Source: Schistocephalus solidus
Lineage: Eukaryota > Platyhelminthes > Cestoda > Diphyllobothriidea > Diphyllobothriidae
DNA length: 64,000 bases
Direction of reading: 5' to 3'
Assembly (NCBI GenBank): GCA_017591395.1
Contig: WEDG01003378.1
Location: forward strand, 1-64,000
Under the pieces are notes generated by a model. The model did not search any database, was not told the DNA's origin, and saw nothing but the letters and a program-made list of their open reading frames with translations. Positions 1 to 10,310 of this stretch are shown piece by piece. A program made the position numbers and the translations under genes. How positions within the stretch are numbered: the first letter of the stretch is position 1; each line of letters begins with the position of its first letter.

Positions 1-1739
1 ATTGCTTATAGAATTTCAATTAAAGGCTTTACCTTTATCTTAACACTAACTCAAGGAACCTTGTATGTTCCTTTTCCATTCCATCGAGCTTTCCACATGA
101 CTCTGGTAAAGCACCATCGGGACTTTAGATGACCATACACAAAGTGCCTTGTCCACATGCATCTTTCCACTCCACGTGCTGCTTCGTTTTTTACGATCTA
201 TCATCTGAAATCTGCATTGATTTAGTGAATGCATCGTGTCCCTCAAGAAACGTGATGCCCCCATAACTCGACTCAGAAAAAAAGGAATTATAATGATACG
301 AAAGCTTTCTGCCACTACCGTTTCTGTTGCCGCTAGTCTTAACCAGCATTCCATTTCGGTTACTGGGCTCTCAAGACCTCACCTCAATTGCTGGCCTTCG
401 CAAGATCTCCTGTAAACGATCATCCCCGATCGCACTAGAATGACGCTTCACACTCACATGCTAACCTGCCTTAATAGTTTCATCATTCACTCAGCAGTAA
501 TCTATATTGCTCCTACAAATATCTTTGCGATGGACGAACAGTCCCATAACCTTAATGAATATCGCTTAAAAGACTGATAACTAAATAAATGGGTTTATTC
601 ATTTGGCACGGCTTGGGCGCTGTTAAATCCTTAGAACACAGGAAAATCATAAAACAAACTCCTCTTTTTATTGACCACTTAATTTTTGTTTTGTTTGTAA
701 TGACGAGTTTGTTTTAAGTAAAAAACATGTTTTCCAAGGTTTAGAAATAGATAAATTTGAAATTAAAACAGCTATACAGAATGGAGATGAATGTCTCAGG
801 GTAAGAATGGTTAGGGTCAAGACACGTCTGTTAATGGAGTTCGAGAGTATTCATTCGCCAGAGTTAGAAACGTCTGCGATCGATTTGAAGGTATAGGCAC
901 ATCCAATCAGGTGCTAGCGCAATCAATTCCGGTGTCGAGTCTGCCGACTAATTAGACATAGTTGAACTGATTGCTAAAAAAGGTGAAAATGGATTAGGAG
1001 CAAGAAGAGTTCAACGTTAAGAAAATTCCAATGCGGTCCTATAGTCTTCATATTTGTATTTTATAATACTGTGTTGATAATTTTTGATCGAGCTTTATGA
1101 AACAGCTAGTGTTATTCGTTTTCATGTAGCTTTATCAAAACCTAGGCCTGCACCTCCTTACCAATTCGACAAACGTAGAGCATATATGATGTTAAAAACG
1201 GAAATTTAAATACACTACAAACAGGCAGAGATAGAAAAATTAGTTTGCAAATTAGTTTTAAAGCAATTTTTTTTTAAAATCATAATATTATATATAAAAT
1301 AAAGAAGCTTTACAAAAACATTTGAAAATGTACAATTATTATGAATTTTTAAAGTATTTTTAACGGTAAAGAAAATCTGCTTTTAGATAATGGATATACA
1401 AATCATTAATGTGTGAGCCCTTGTGCATAGCCAGAGGATGGTATTTAGGAATCTCGTAGGGTCACTAAGCACCAGCTATAGCTTGCCCATAACCATAACC
1501 ATCTCTGTATGCATTGCAGGTCGTCGTAGGAGGTTCATAAATGGACGTGAAATAACTACTCGTGGGAGCTTCTGGCCTGCGCATCCAGTTCTAGTGAAAT
1601 GGCTATCACCGTCATCGGAAGCGCACGTTTGGATTTCCAGCTTGACTTCTAGGTGCAGATATGGCAGCTCATCGGGAGGACGCAGTATTGAAGATCGCCG
1701 ATCACCACGCGTGATTCCCAAAGTTGGCGTAAACAGAGC
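1..1739. other. AT-rich sequence without a recognised gene
   Basis: No family is recognisable on either strand. A 102-codon minus-strand frame at 46-354 has no known motif and no supporting context. About 40 bases near 90-130 resemble the start of the LINE-B copies further right (the ACCATCGGGA segment), so an old repeat remnant is possible but not demonstrated. The stretch 1,250-1,400 is very AT-rich. Confidence 0.5.
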
Positions 1740-2500
1740 CCTTTCGGCCCAAATTCTATGTTAAAAAGCTGAGTTGAAATATGTCCTACCTTATTCAAAA
1801 ATACATGTGGGGTATTATTTGATAGATAGTGTTTGATTTGCATTTTGAATTCTAGTAGGGTACGACTTATTCCAATAGAACTTAGCAGGGCATTCCATAT
1901 TTTCGCGTATCTTATGGAATCGAAGTTGGATCGTTGGAACTTTTTTAATTTAGGAATCTTTATACTATTTGTATAATTTATAGTGTTTTGGGGACCGTTT
2001 TGATTTGTTAGCACATTCATTCTGAGAATATCGTGGTCATGTTTGATTTTTAATAGAAAAATGAGACCATTTTGGAGTCTTCTGATTCAGACGGGTTGAA
2101 GATCATATTTATTGTATACTTCCATGTATGAGCCTTGAATGCCATCACATTTAGATAAGGATCTTGTAAAGAAACTTCAAAATGGATTCTAGTTTCTTTT
2201 AGCTGTCTGAGGGCATTATGCCAAAGAAAATTGAGAAGTAATCCAGGAGAGGTAAAACGTACATTTTATATAGTCGTGTCTTGAGGGCAGATGAGAAGAA
2301 ATTATTACAAATAAATCAGTATAGTCTAGTGGTTTTTAGTGATATTTTGTTTAAACGTGGGGAGATAAATCAAGACTATTGGTATAGCTAAGACCTAAGT
2401 CGTTTATTGATGTTGTCTCGGTTATTTTCTGATTGTTGAAAATTAAGGGAGGAAGCTTTTGTGGACCGAAAATCAGGAGATGACATTAACTTGGAAAGCA
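1740..2500 (-). mobile_element. Degenerate non-LTR retrotransposon (LINE) 3' fragment
   Basis: Read on the minus strand from about 2,500 downwards, the broken translation follows the typical C-terminal part of LINE reverse transcriptases. First comes a thumb-like segment with INDLGLSYTNSLDLS near 2,370-2,440. Next is a segment resembling the usual YNxxDL...RRLxxxLIFLxKI block (NKYDLQPV, then RRLQNGLIFLLKIKHDHD) near 2,010-2,120. Last is the terminal motif AKIWNALLSSIG...FKMQIKHYL near 1,800-1,910, which corresponds to the family's RLWNSLP...FKxxLxxYL. Several stops and frame changes show it is dead. The 5' side is cut where a LINE-B copy in opposite orientation begins at about 2,501. Confidence 0.6.
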
Positions 2501-3156
2501 GCTTTCCCCATGACTTGGAGAAAGGACCATCGGGAATTTAAATGAACCTCTTGAAACTATATTTTCGCTACCTCGAGTCGCCCATGAACCATAATGTATC
2601 CTTATATCATCTGTCATCAAAACGAGGAAATTATTTGGACGTACAAATTCAGTCGTCCACAGTCTAAAATTCTGGCATTTCTTTGGACACTAACCATAAT
2701 CAGAATTCATTTCTGGATCCTAAGATACTAAGGACTTAAGTTCATTGACGAATTTTCGTTTGATATTGTTTCGTACGCCTAAGTGATCAAGAACGAATCA
2801 TCTTGACATTTCATTATCTCATTCTGAAATGCCACTGCAGTATTACCCTACTCTACCACCTGACCTAATTTTCTTAAGCATTTTTTTTCTCCTGCCTTCT
2901 ATTCAAAATGAAGGCCTATTGAACTCTGCCTCCATTTTTAAGGTAGGTGTTTTTTTCAATGCTTATGTTTTTCTAGTTCACCATTAATACCAAAACATCG
3001 CTAACTGTTGACCCAGCACGTCAAGTTCTGTCTACATTATTAAGTATTTGTGCATTTTATCTGCACACAATGTCATAACTTTATTTCGTTACTTATGTTT
3101 TTTTAGACAGTGCCTTGTCGGTGCTAACCAAATATAACTTCTAAAAAAGTCTAAAA
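2501..3156 (+). mobile_element. LINE-B copy A, 5'-truncated 3' end
   Basis: This segment is the reverse complement of 6,225-6,880 and 13,503-14,060. All three share the ACCATCGGGAATT block, the CTCCTGCCTTCTATTC block and the terminal block ending in GGTGCTAACCAAATATAA. The copy ends in a short tail of TTCTAAA-like units (3,137-3,156), which marks the 3' end and fixes the plus orientation. It holds only the 3' untranslated part, because the coding end seen in the other two copies is absent. The pattern is that of a 5'-truncated LINE insertion. Confidence 0.7.
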
Positions 3157-4140
3157 TCAAGGTCATCGTGTGCATAGTAACCACCTCTTATTTGTTCTCC
3201 GGTTTGGACTGTCTGAAAACCGTTAACATTTCGCTTGTTCTGATCCTAACATTAAAACTGCAACTGCACGTACGGACATTTACTACGAGAGAATGGCATT
3301 TCCCATTGAGTACTCCATTCACTTAGTTTTTTAAAGATTAGTTTTGATCGTTCTATGCACCGCGTGATCTGCCGGGGGAATGTCAAAAAGAAAAAGCGAT
3401 AGCTCGACTAGCCAGTCAAGTAGGTATCAGGACTAAGTAGTGGGTCGAGGCGGAATTATTGGGAGGAATAGGGTCTGGCACCAGCTTCCACCAATCTTAC
3501 GTCCTGTTTTTCTCCTGCGTCAGAAGAGTTTGTTATCCTTTGATGAGAGTAGTCTTTCAGAATCTACAAATAGATCCTTGGTCGGTTTATTTTATAAAAG
3601 GGGCTGATTAGTATCCCGTTCGGTTTTCACCATACAATATATAGGTATAAGTACGTCAGAGGTAAGAGGATGGGATGTGATTATGAACGTTTATTGGGAG
3701 TTATGATGTAAACATAACGAAAACGATACGGTAATTCGAAAACGTCAACAATTATTAGTTACTGAGGGCCAGTTGGTTAGAAGATGGAATATGGTTCACA
3801 GTTGATTCCGAAGGGTTGTCCGGAGGACCCACCGGTAGTGCCGCGATCATATATTCTGTCTCTAGGGAAACCAAAACAGAAAATAAGCCAAAACACCGTT
3901 ACAGAAAGTATTACTAAGGTCAGTATGGTACAGTTCGTTGTCAGAACAGTAAGTTTTGTTCAATTGAGTAGGGTTCAGATCACTTCACTTTCTTAGAGAG
4001 AAATGTTGGTGCGCACCTCTAAACTCCCTTTTTGTTTGCAAGTAACTGAAATATATGCAAAGCTGGAAACATGTCATACTCGAAAACCACAAGAGAAACC
4101 GTCCAATCTCTTTAAATAAACGGGCGTTCGCTAGTGTTAA
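3157..4140. other. Sequence with no recognised feature
   Basis: No coding motif, RNA gene or repeat was recognised. Short open frames such as 3,784-3,996 have no recognisable content. Confidence 0.4.
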
Positions 4141-4141
4141 T

Positions 4142-4143
<2 letters not shown>

Positions 4144-4173
<30 letters not shown>
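4144..4173. repeat. (AT)n microsatellite
   Basis: About 15 uninterrupted TA units. Both short open frames crossing it (IYIYIYIY on each strand) are products of the repeat. Confidence 0.95.
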
Positions 4174-4175
<2 letters not shown>

Positions 4176-6224
4176 AAAAGGGAAAAAGCGCAAAACGATC
4201 GATTAGTTTCCCGAATAAAACATGTTCCTTAAGGGTGACAAAGGTCAGGAACTAACAACCAAGATCCAGGCCGAAATCGGTCAAGTTTTAAGCATAGCGA
4301 TATGAGACAACAGAAAATGCGGGTAGATTTATACAGTCTGTTGCGGGCTTATTCTGCCTGCATTCAGCTAGTAGTAACCCTGCCGACCAGATGGGACTGG
4401 AAAAACAAACATGCGCTCGAGTATGGCACAGATAGTCCACACACTGTGTCTAGAAAATGGGTCATAAGCACTTAATCAAACAAAAGTTCATCAGTATCTC
4501 ACCATCTGTCATTCTGTCGATGCATATCAGGTTATTTTTTCAAACAGGAATAAGCAAGCACTGGTCTGTTGGTTTCTCAAAACAAAGAATGACAGGTGGC
4601 AAGGTAATGATGAACTTCAGTTCGATGACGGGCTTATGACCCATCTGTGGTGGCTATCTGCGACGTACTCGAGAGCATGTTTGCGTTTCAAGTCTCAGCT
4701 GGTATTCCAGGTTACAACTGGCTAAATGAAGGAAGAATATACCTAAAATAGATGTTTCCATCAACCCGAATTTTGTGTAAACCCTTTGTCTCCAATTATA
4801 AGTTGGTTGGCATTTTTAGCTGGATTTTCTACCCACGGATCGAAAGAAGTGGACACTGCTCAAAGCAAACCGCCTCAAGAGATTCAATCTGGGTGAGAGC
4901 AATATCTGAATACTAATTGGGGATATCATAAATGTTCAGTGTTAATTTCTCTAGAGAAAGCTTATTCTCTGGGTTTTGTGCGTCTGATATCTGCCCTATT
5001 TCTGAATACCGCATGTAATATTTCGAAGATGAAGCCCTTCTTGAAAATTTGCAGTGCAGATTTAGACGGAAAGCGTCCAAATATTGCAGAGTGCATAGGT
5101 TACAGAGCAGACAATACTGATAGCACAGGTACTAGTTTAAAGTCCATGGGTCCATCATATACACGATGTAGATATTATTGGCTACCTGTTGATGGTACGT
5201 GTACGTGGTAACATCGCTCTGATTGATAGACTTTGGCCAAAATATTCACAGAATTCGCAAATTAGCCAATTCAACTGAGTTCCGAAGAATTCCTCAAGGC
5301 TGCCTATTTTCTCAAAAGGTTAAAAGCAGCAGCTAAAGGCCTTTGATTTTTGACAATTTTTTTTGTTTTTGCGTGCGTTTATGCCTAATACGTTATCACG
5401 TGTCCTCTATGAATAAATGTAGAAAAAGACATTTTCCTCCTCAGTACATTCTCCAGTGCCCTCGAATATAGGTTTTTAGGATGCTGAGCCGCAAGGCTAT
5501 CATGTAGATAAACACTTGAGAGGCTAATTTTGGGGTTATTGCAAGCATTTGGATATGAAAATTACATTATTCACTTGTATATTCTATACGTCATGTGAAT
5601 GAATTAGTACGAATTCGTTTAAATAATATATAATAGTCCTCCTGCGACTCATCTCAACAATGAAAATAAATCAACTTCAAACCCATGCATTACAGGAATT
5701 TAAGCTTACATATAACCATTACTCTATGCGTGAGCTTCAATGTGGTTAAACTTCGTGACCAAAATATGTTTCCAATGAGTGTAAAGTCCGACCAAAATGT
5801 CTGCCGCATGCCTGTATTCGATGTCATTCAAGGATAAAATAGTAGCCATGGCCTGCACTGCGTATTTAAATAATTATCTTGGTCAACACGATTCTTTGTA
5901 TCCCTCACAAAGCAGGTTTCTTTCTCCCGCACCTTAATTTTTTCAAAAAAATGATCTTATCAGCCGTTTTTCATCCTCTCTTGATTTCGGCTATCATTGC
6001 GAAATAATGACGATCCCATTGGTTCCCTCGGTCTGCGCGGTACTCCTTTTTCAAGCCTCTGAAAACCACTGCGACCTCGACAGCTATCACTTGGGCCGCG
6101 ACTTAGGCAATGGCGCTTGCAGCCGTTAAGATTCTCCCTGGTATCGAATATGCACGGAAAGTTGATGATCATGACAGTTTCCTCTGATTTCACAACTTGT
6201 CAGCGGCCTTAGCAATCACCAATG
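4174..6224. other. Sequence with no recognised feature
   Basis: No protein family, splice structure or repeat copy was recognised here. The region is AT-rich with scattered stops. Open frames at 4,457-4,639, 4,939-5,211 and 5,960-6,193 (minus) carry no recognisable motif. Confidence 0.4.
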
Positions 6225-7268
6225 AGATTTATTTAGAATTTAGAATTAATATGTGGTTAGCACTGGCAAGACACTGACTAAACAAACATTATTTACGAAA
6301 TAAATTTATGACAGTGTATGCAGATAAAATGTACAAATACTTAAGAATGTCGACAGAAATTGTCCTGCTAGGTCCACAGTTAGCGAAGTTTTGAAATTAC
6401 TAGTGAACTAGAAAGATAGGCAGTGAAAAAAACTCCTACCTTAAAAATGGAGGCAGAGTTCAGAAGGCCTTCATTTTGAATAGAAGGTAAGAGACAATTA
6501 CTGCTTAGGAAAATAAGGTCAGGTAATAGAGTAAGGTGATACTGCAGAAGCATTTCAGAATGAGATAATTAAACTTCGAGATGGTTCGTTCTTGGTCACT
6601 TAGGCGTATGAAACAAAATCTCACGAAAATGCGCAATGAACTTGAGACCTTAGCATCTTAGGATCCAGAATGGAATTCTGATGATCGTTAGTATCCAACG
6701 TAACGGCAGCATCTTATACAGTGGACCATCGAATGTGTACGTCCGAGTGACTTAATCATGTGGATGACTGGTGATATAAGGAGACATCATGGTTCATGGG
6801 TGACTAGAGGTAGCGAAAAAAACAGTTTCAAGAGGGTCACTTAAATTCCCGATGGTCCTTTCTCCGAGTCACGAGGAAAGCTACTGGGAAAAGATGAGGA
6901 AAATAAATGGTAATAGAATCAACGTTAAGATAAATGTGCAGTCTTGCTTGAATGCAGATAGACAAGTTAACGACCTTATTTCAATTGACAAGTTATTCCA
7001 AAGAAAGCTATACCTAGAAGCATAGAAGAGAGAGCGTTTACACGTGGAGGATGCAGGGGGAGGTATAATTAGTGCAGAATTTCTTCGGTTATAAGGAAGA
7101 CTGATGGGAGTAATGTCAGAAAGCTTGGGGAGAGTTAAGCTATTAGTTAGTCGGAAAAGGAGAAAAAAGCCTGCTTCCAGTATCCTGACCCAAAGAAATT
7201 TTAGTTTCTTAAGCTGGCATCTTGTTGAGTAGGAAGTAGTTGAAAGAGTCGGAAACAGGAGTTTTTTG
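6225..7268 (-). mobile_element. LINE-B copy B, 5'-truncated, with the coding end of ORF2
   Basis: On the minus strand the frame at about 7,260-6,890 reads as the end of a LINE ORF2. It contains RCQLKKLKFLWVR, then YSFLWNNLSIEIRSL and LSAFKQDC, the known C-terminal FxRLWNxLPxxIRxxxxLxxFKxxL pattern. Below 6,880 comes a 3' untranslated region shared with copies A and C. The element ends at 6,225-6,245 in TTCTAAATTCTAAATAAA read on the minus strand. Homology with copy C stops at about 7,268, which is the 5' truncation point, and a Penelope-like fragment follows. Confidence 0.75.
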
Positions 7269-7962
7269 CGCGGCGCTCGTAGTGGCTGCGTGGTCTGTCT
7301 GCACGTGGGCTCTGTCCTCATAATCGAATGGGTTGATCCACTGTCGCTCCCTGTGCGGACCACGTTCGGCTGTCTTGGCTCGTAGGTGGGTAGAATTCTC
7401 ATCTCGGTTAAGCGACTCCAGCTGGCTATTTACCCCTTGCTGTGAGGGTGACAGCTGTCGGAGAAGCCGTTGTATGCTCCTAGTGTTGTTAGCTGCATTT
7501 GGATTGACTGCAGCTTTGTATATAGGGCCCGGTAGGTCAGATGCAAATCAATAGTTATGTTGACTGTGTCAACTGCAGACCAACTATCGAGCACCAGTCT
7601 TGTCATCTTGTCATTAGCTCGAGTGATTACTCTTGCTTCCCAAAGATGAAGTTGTGCTTCTCCTGTTGTATGTAAACATATGCCATGGAGAGTTTTTCCT
7701 TGTGGTTGCCTGCAAGCTGGTGCTCATGCAATCTTTTGCAGAGCCGTTTGCCCGTTTCACCAACGTACCTCGTACTGCGCTTTTGGCATGGTATTCTGTA
7801 GACCACCGCTAATATATATAGAATGGTCGAAAATATGCAAGGCCAAGGTAAGTAAATACAGGAAGATGGGAAGGCGATCTCTATGACCAAATGTTTATTC
7901 GTCCAACGTTTCAAACTCTCAATTGAGCTGATTGTCAATGAATAAAAGAGTGTACAACGCAC
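7269..7962 (-). mobile_element. Penelope-like element fragment with GIY-YIG endonuclease
   Basis: On the minus strand the frame ending at 7,627 contains VVYRIPCQKRSTRYVGETGK followed by RLHEHQLAGN. These are the VYRIPC...YVGETGRxLxxRxxEH signature of the GIY-YIG nuclease that ends Penelope-like retroelement proteins. A frame change then gives ARVITRANDKMTRLVLDSWS and VNITIDLHLTYRAL, the usual ARV...R...LEAWxS...INRHIDLDPxYxAL ending. The rest down to 7,269 would be 3' flank. No reverse transcriptase was seen upstream. The fragment is inactive: stops and a frame change interrupt it. Confidence 0.7.
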
Positions 7963-8316
7963 TACATATTTAACTCAGCTCTGCTGGGCATGTCTTTATG
8001 AGGCGCCATGGATTTGTTAATGCAGGGTCTGATAAGCATATGAAAGATTTATATGCCTGTTAATCGAGTTCTCGGTCGAGTACCGCAATTCCTGCAGTAG
8101 GCGCGAAATTCGGATGTCCTAGTGAACCAATATTATCACACTCTGGATGTCAAAGCCGTGCAACGGTGGGGATGCGTAGGTGGCTACCAAGGAAACTTTT
8201 TCCTTGCATCTCATTGCAACGAGCAGGAATGAGGCTGACTTTGTGCAATCTTCCAGTAAAAATGATTTTTTGAACCTCCTATGGCGTTCTTATTGCCGTC
8301 GCTTGGAAAGTTGCTA
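7963..8316. other. Short stretch with no recognised feature
   Basis: It lies between the Penelope-like fragment and the split LINE-B copy. Neither strand shows a recognisable motif. Confidence 0.3.
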
Positions 8317-8417
8317 TTTTAACTTATTTTAGAATTTTAGAATTTTTAGAATTTATATTTGGTTAGTACCGGGAAGGTACTGTCTAAGCAAACATTAGTA
8401 ACGAAATAAAGTTATGA
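8317..8417 (-). mobile_element. LINE-B copy C, detached 3' terminus (left part)
   Basis: This is the 3' end of a LINE-B copy on the minus strand. It has a tail of ATTCTAAA-type units (8,320-8,350) and the terminal block also found at 6,245-6,310 and 3,080-3,140. It stops at TTATGA (8,417). The continuation expected from copies A and B begins at 13,503. Joining the two halves restores the order seen in copies A and B without gap or overlap, so LINE-A inserted here. Confidence 0.85.
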
Positions 8418-9037
8418 ATTTTCGAGCAACAAGAAGACCGAATTTAATCGAGTCTTTGCACTGAAACAAACAGTCCGCAGACATTAATTGGTTCAAATTA
8501 TTGAATCCATTAATTGAATCTTCCGCCCATTTGCTTTTGGATACCCTCACAGTTTGACCAGGAGAGTTCTCCAAATCGAGCACTGTCGGAAGAGAATTTT
8601 TTATTCATTGTGTCTTCATTCTGCAAACAGCTGTCTTCAGCCAAAAATTGGATTAAATAACGCTTTGATCAGCAATCCTTCGCCTGAGATCCATCGAGAT
8701 CCTTATCTTCCAACCAGAAAAATTTTCTTCAAAACGGTCATTCTTTCGCGAAAGACTCCTGCGCAAATCTCGACTTGAGCTACGCAGCCTACTTACTCAA
8801 AATACAGGATCAAACTGTTCGTTGAATTAGCGGAGTGTCATCTATAAAAGGCTGAGTCGATCATTTCTCTACTGCTTAATGTTCTGCTTGTCAGTTTATC
8901 CTAAATAGGCTTACTTGAAAACGTTCATGAGGCCTTTCCTCTTCGAAATATTTCGACAAACTTAACATAAGCGTAGCCATTGTCTAAAATTGTGCCTCAT
9001 TACCCTGCAGATTCTTCCTTTTTCGTAAATTAACGGC

Positions 9038-10310
9038 ATGACGGATATGTGCAATTTTACCCAAAATGTCGTGTCAGGGCACGGCGTCGATCTTCAGACC
9101 CCCGACAACTCATCCGCGCGCGCTAACCACTCGGCCACCGCATCACGACAACGAGGGACATCGCAAACTTTAATCGATTGTATGGGCGTACCACATGCAG
9201 ACAGAATTTGTAGTGGATGCCAGGAGTTGGCCGAAAAGATCAATTATCTCGAGGGAGAGTTTGAGAAGATTAAAATCCTGTTACGGTCTAGGTTAGGCAC
9301 AGTCGACGATAAGACTGAAGCTATTGGACGGATAACTAGGAGTAGGACAAAAGGACATCATGTAAAAGGTACGCCAGCAACACTTTCCGTAGCTGTTACG
9401 GCAGCCCCAGAACAAACCGTGCAAATGCAAGACGAAAACAACCAGCGAGATAACTCGAAAAAACAAGAAAAAAATAAATCTGTCAGTAAAAAGGCCGATA
9501 GTAATAGACCAGGGCTTCCGAGACATATCTCCGAAAAACCCGAACCAGAAACGACGACGAGCGTGCCGCCTATCACGTTAGACGCCGTGGGCCCTAAAAG
9601 TATAAAACGAATCGCAAAAAAATCCCAGCGTTTTTAAACCAAGTACGAGCAGTGCTATTGATTTACCCACCAAAACTACTAATTACAATGCGCTGCCCTC
9701 TGCGCCAGGTGCCTCTCCAAGTCTGGCAAAAACAGGCCACGAACAAGCATCTGCTCCGCCATCCCCAGCGAATAGTATCCGAGCAATAAAAAATTTAGCT
9801 AACGATATCCCAATTGTCGATGCAAATCAAATTGATCGAGAAAAAAGCATCATTATACAGGGACTCCCGGAATCGAGTGCAATCACATCCTCGGAGCGAG
9901 TTTCGGATGACCTAGTGCTCTTCCAGGACCTACTTAATATCATTCTGGAACCATCTGAGGCAGTAGAAGTGATCAAAGCCTTCCGCCTTGGGAAACGGAC
10001 AGAAAACCCACCGGAATCAACACGCCCTAGACCTCTCAAAGTCGTGCTGGTCAGTAGCGAGCAGTCTACGCTCATTCTTTCCCGGCGATTTAGAATAAAA
10101 GGCTCCAACCCCGGCGTTTTTTTCAACGGGACTTCTCACCAGCAGAAAGGCTGAAACGTCGTTCACTAGTTCTAGAACTGAGAAAGCGGTTCAGCGAGGG
10201 GGAGCGGAATTTGATTATCTACAACAACCAAGTTCGGCAGCGTCCACCTTTCTTCCATTGGGCAGGTCCCGTACGGATGACCGCGCAGCCGAGGCATTGA
10301 CTGAAGGCGC
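9038..10310 (+). pseudogene. LINE-A ORF1 (nucleic-acid-binding protein), frameshifted
   Basis: The first frame (9,038-9,637) starts with an ATG and has a Cys/His-containing segment (residues about 49-67: CMGVPHADRICSGC), then a short coiled-coil-like stretch (LAEKINYLEGEFEKIKILL). A basic, Ser/Thr/Pro-rich linker follows. A frame change near the T run at 9,630 leads to a second frame (about 9,639-10,154) with SIIIQGLPES, AFRLGK and RPLKVVLVSSEQ. This is the fold typical of LINE ORF1 C-terminal domains. A further frame change near the T run at 10,118 leads to DFSPAERLKRRSLVLELRKR, the usual ending. The role in live elements is binding the element RNA in a ribonucleoprotein particle. Confidence 0.7.

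Noticed and set aside
46..354. 102-codon minus-strand frame at the window start
   Set aside because: No motif, no splice or promoter context, and partial similarity to repeat sequence nearby.
4055..4255. Frame with IYIYIYIY
   Set aside because: Product of the (AT)n microsatellite.
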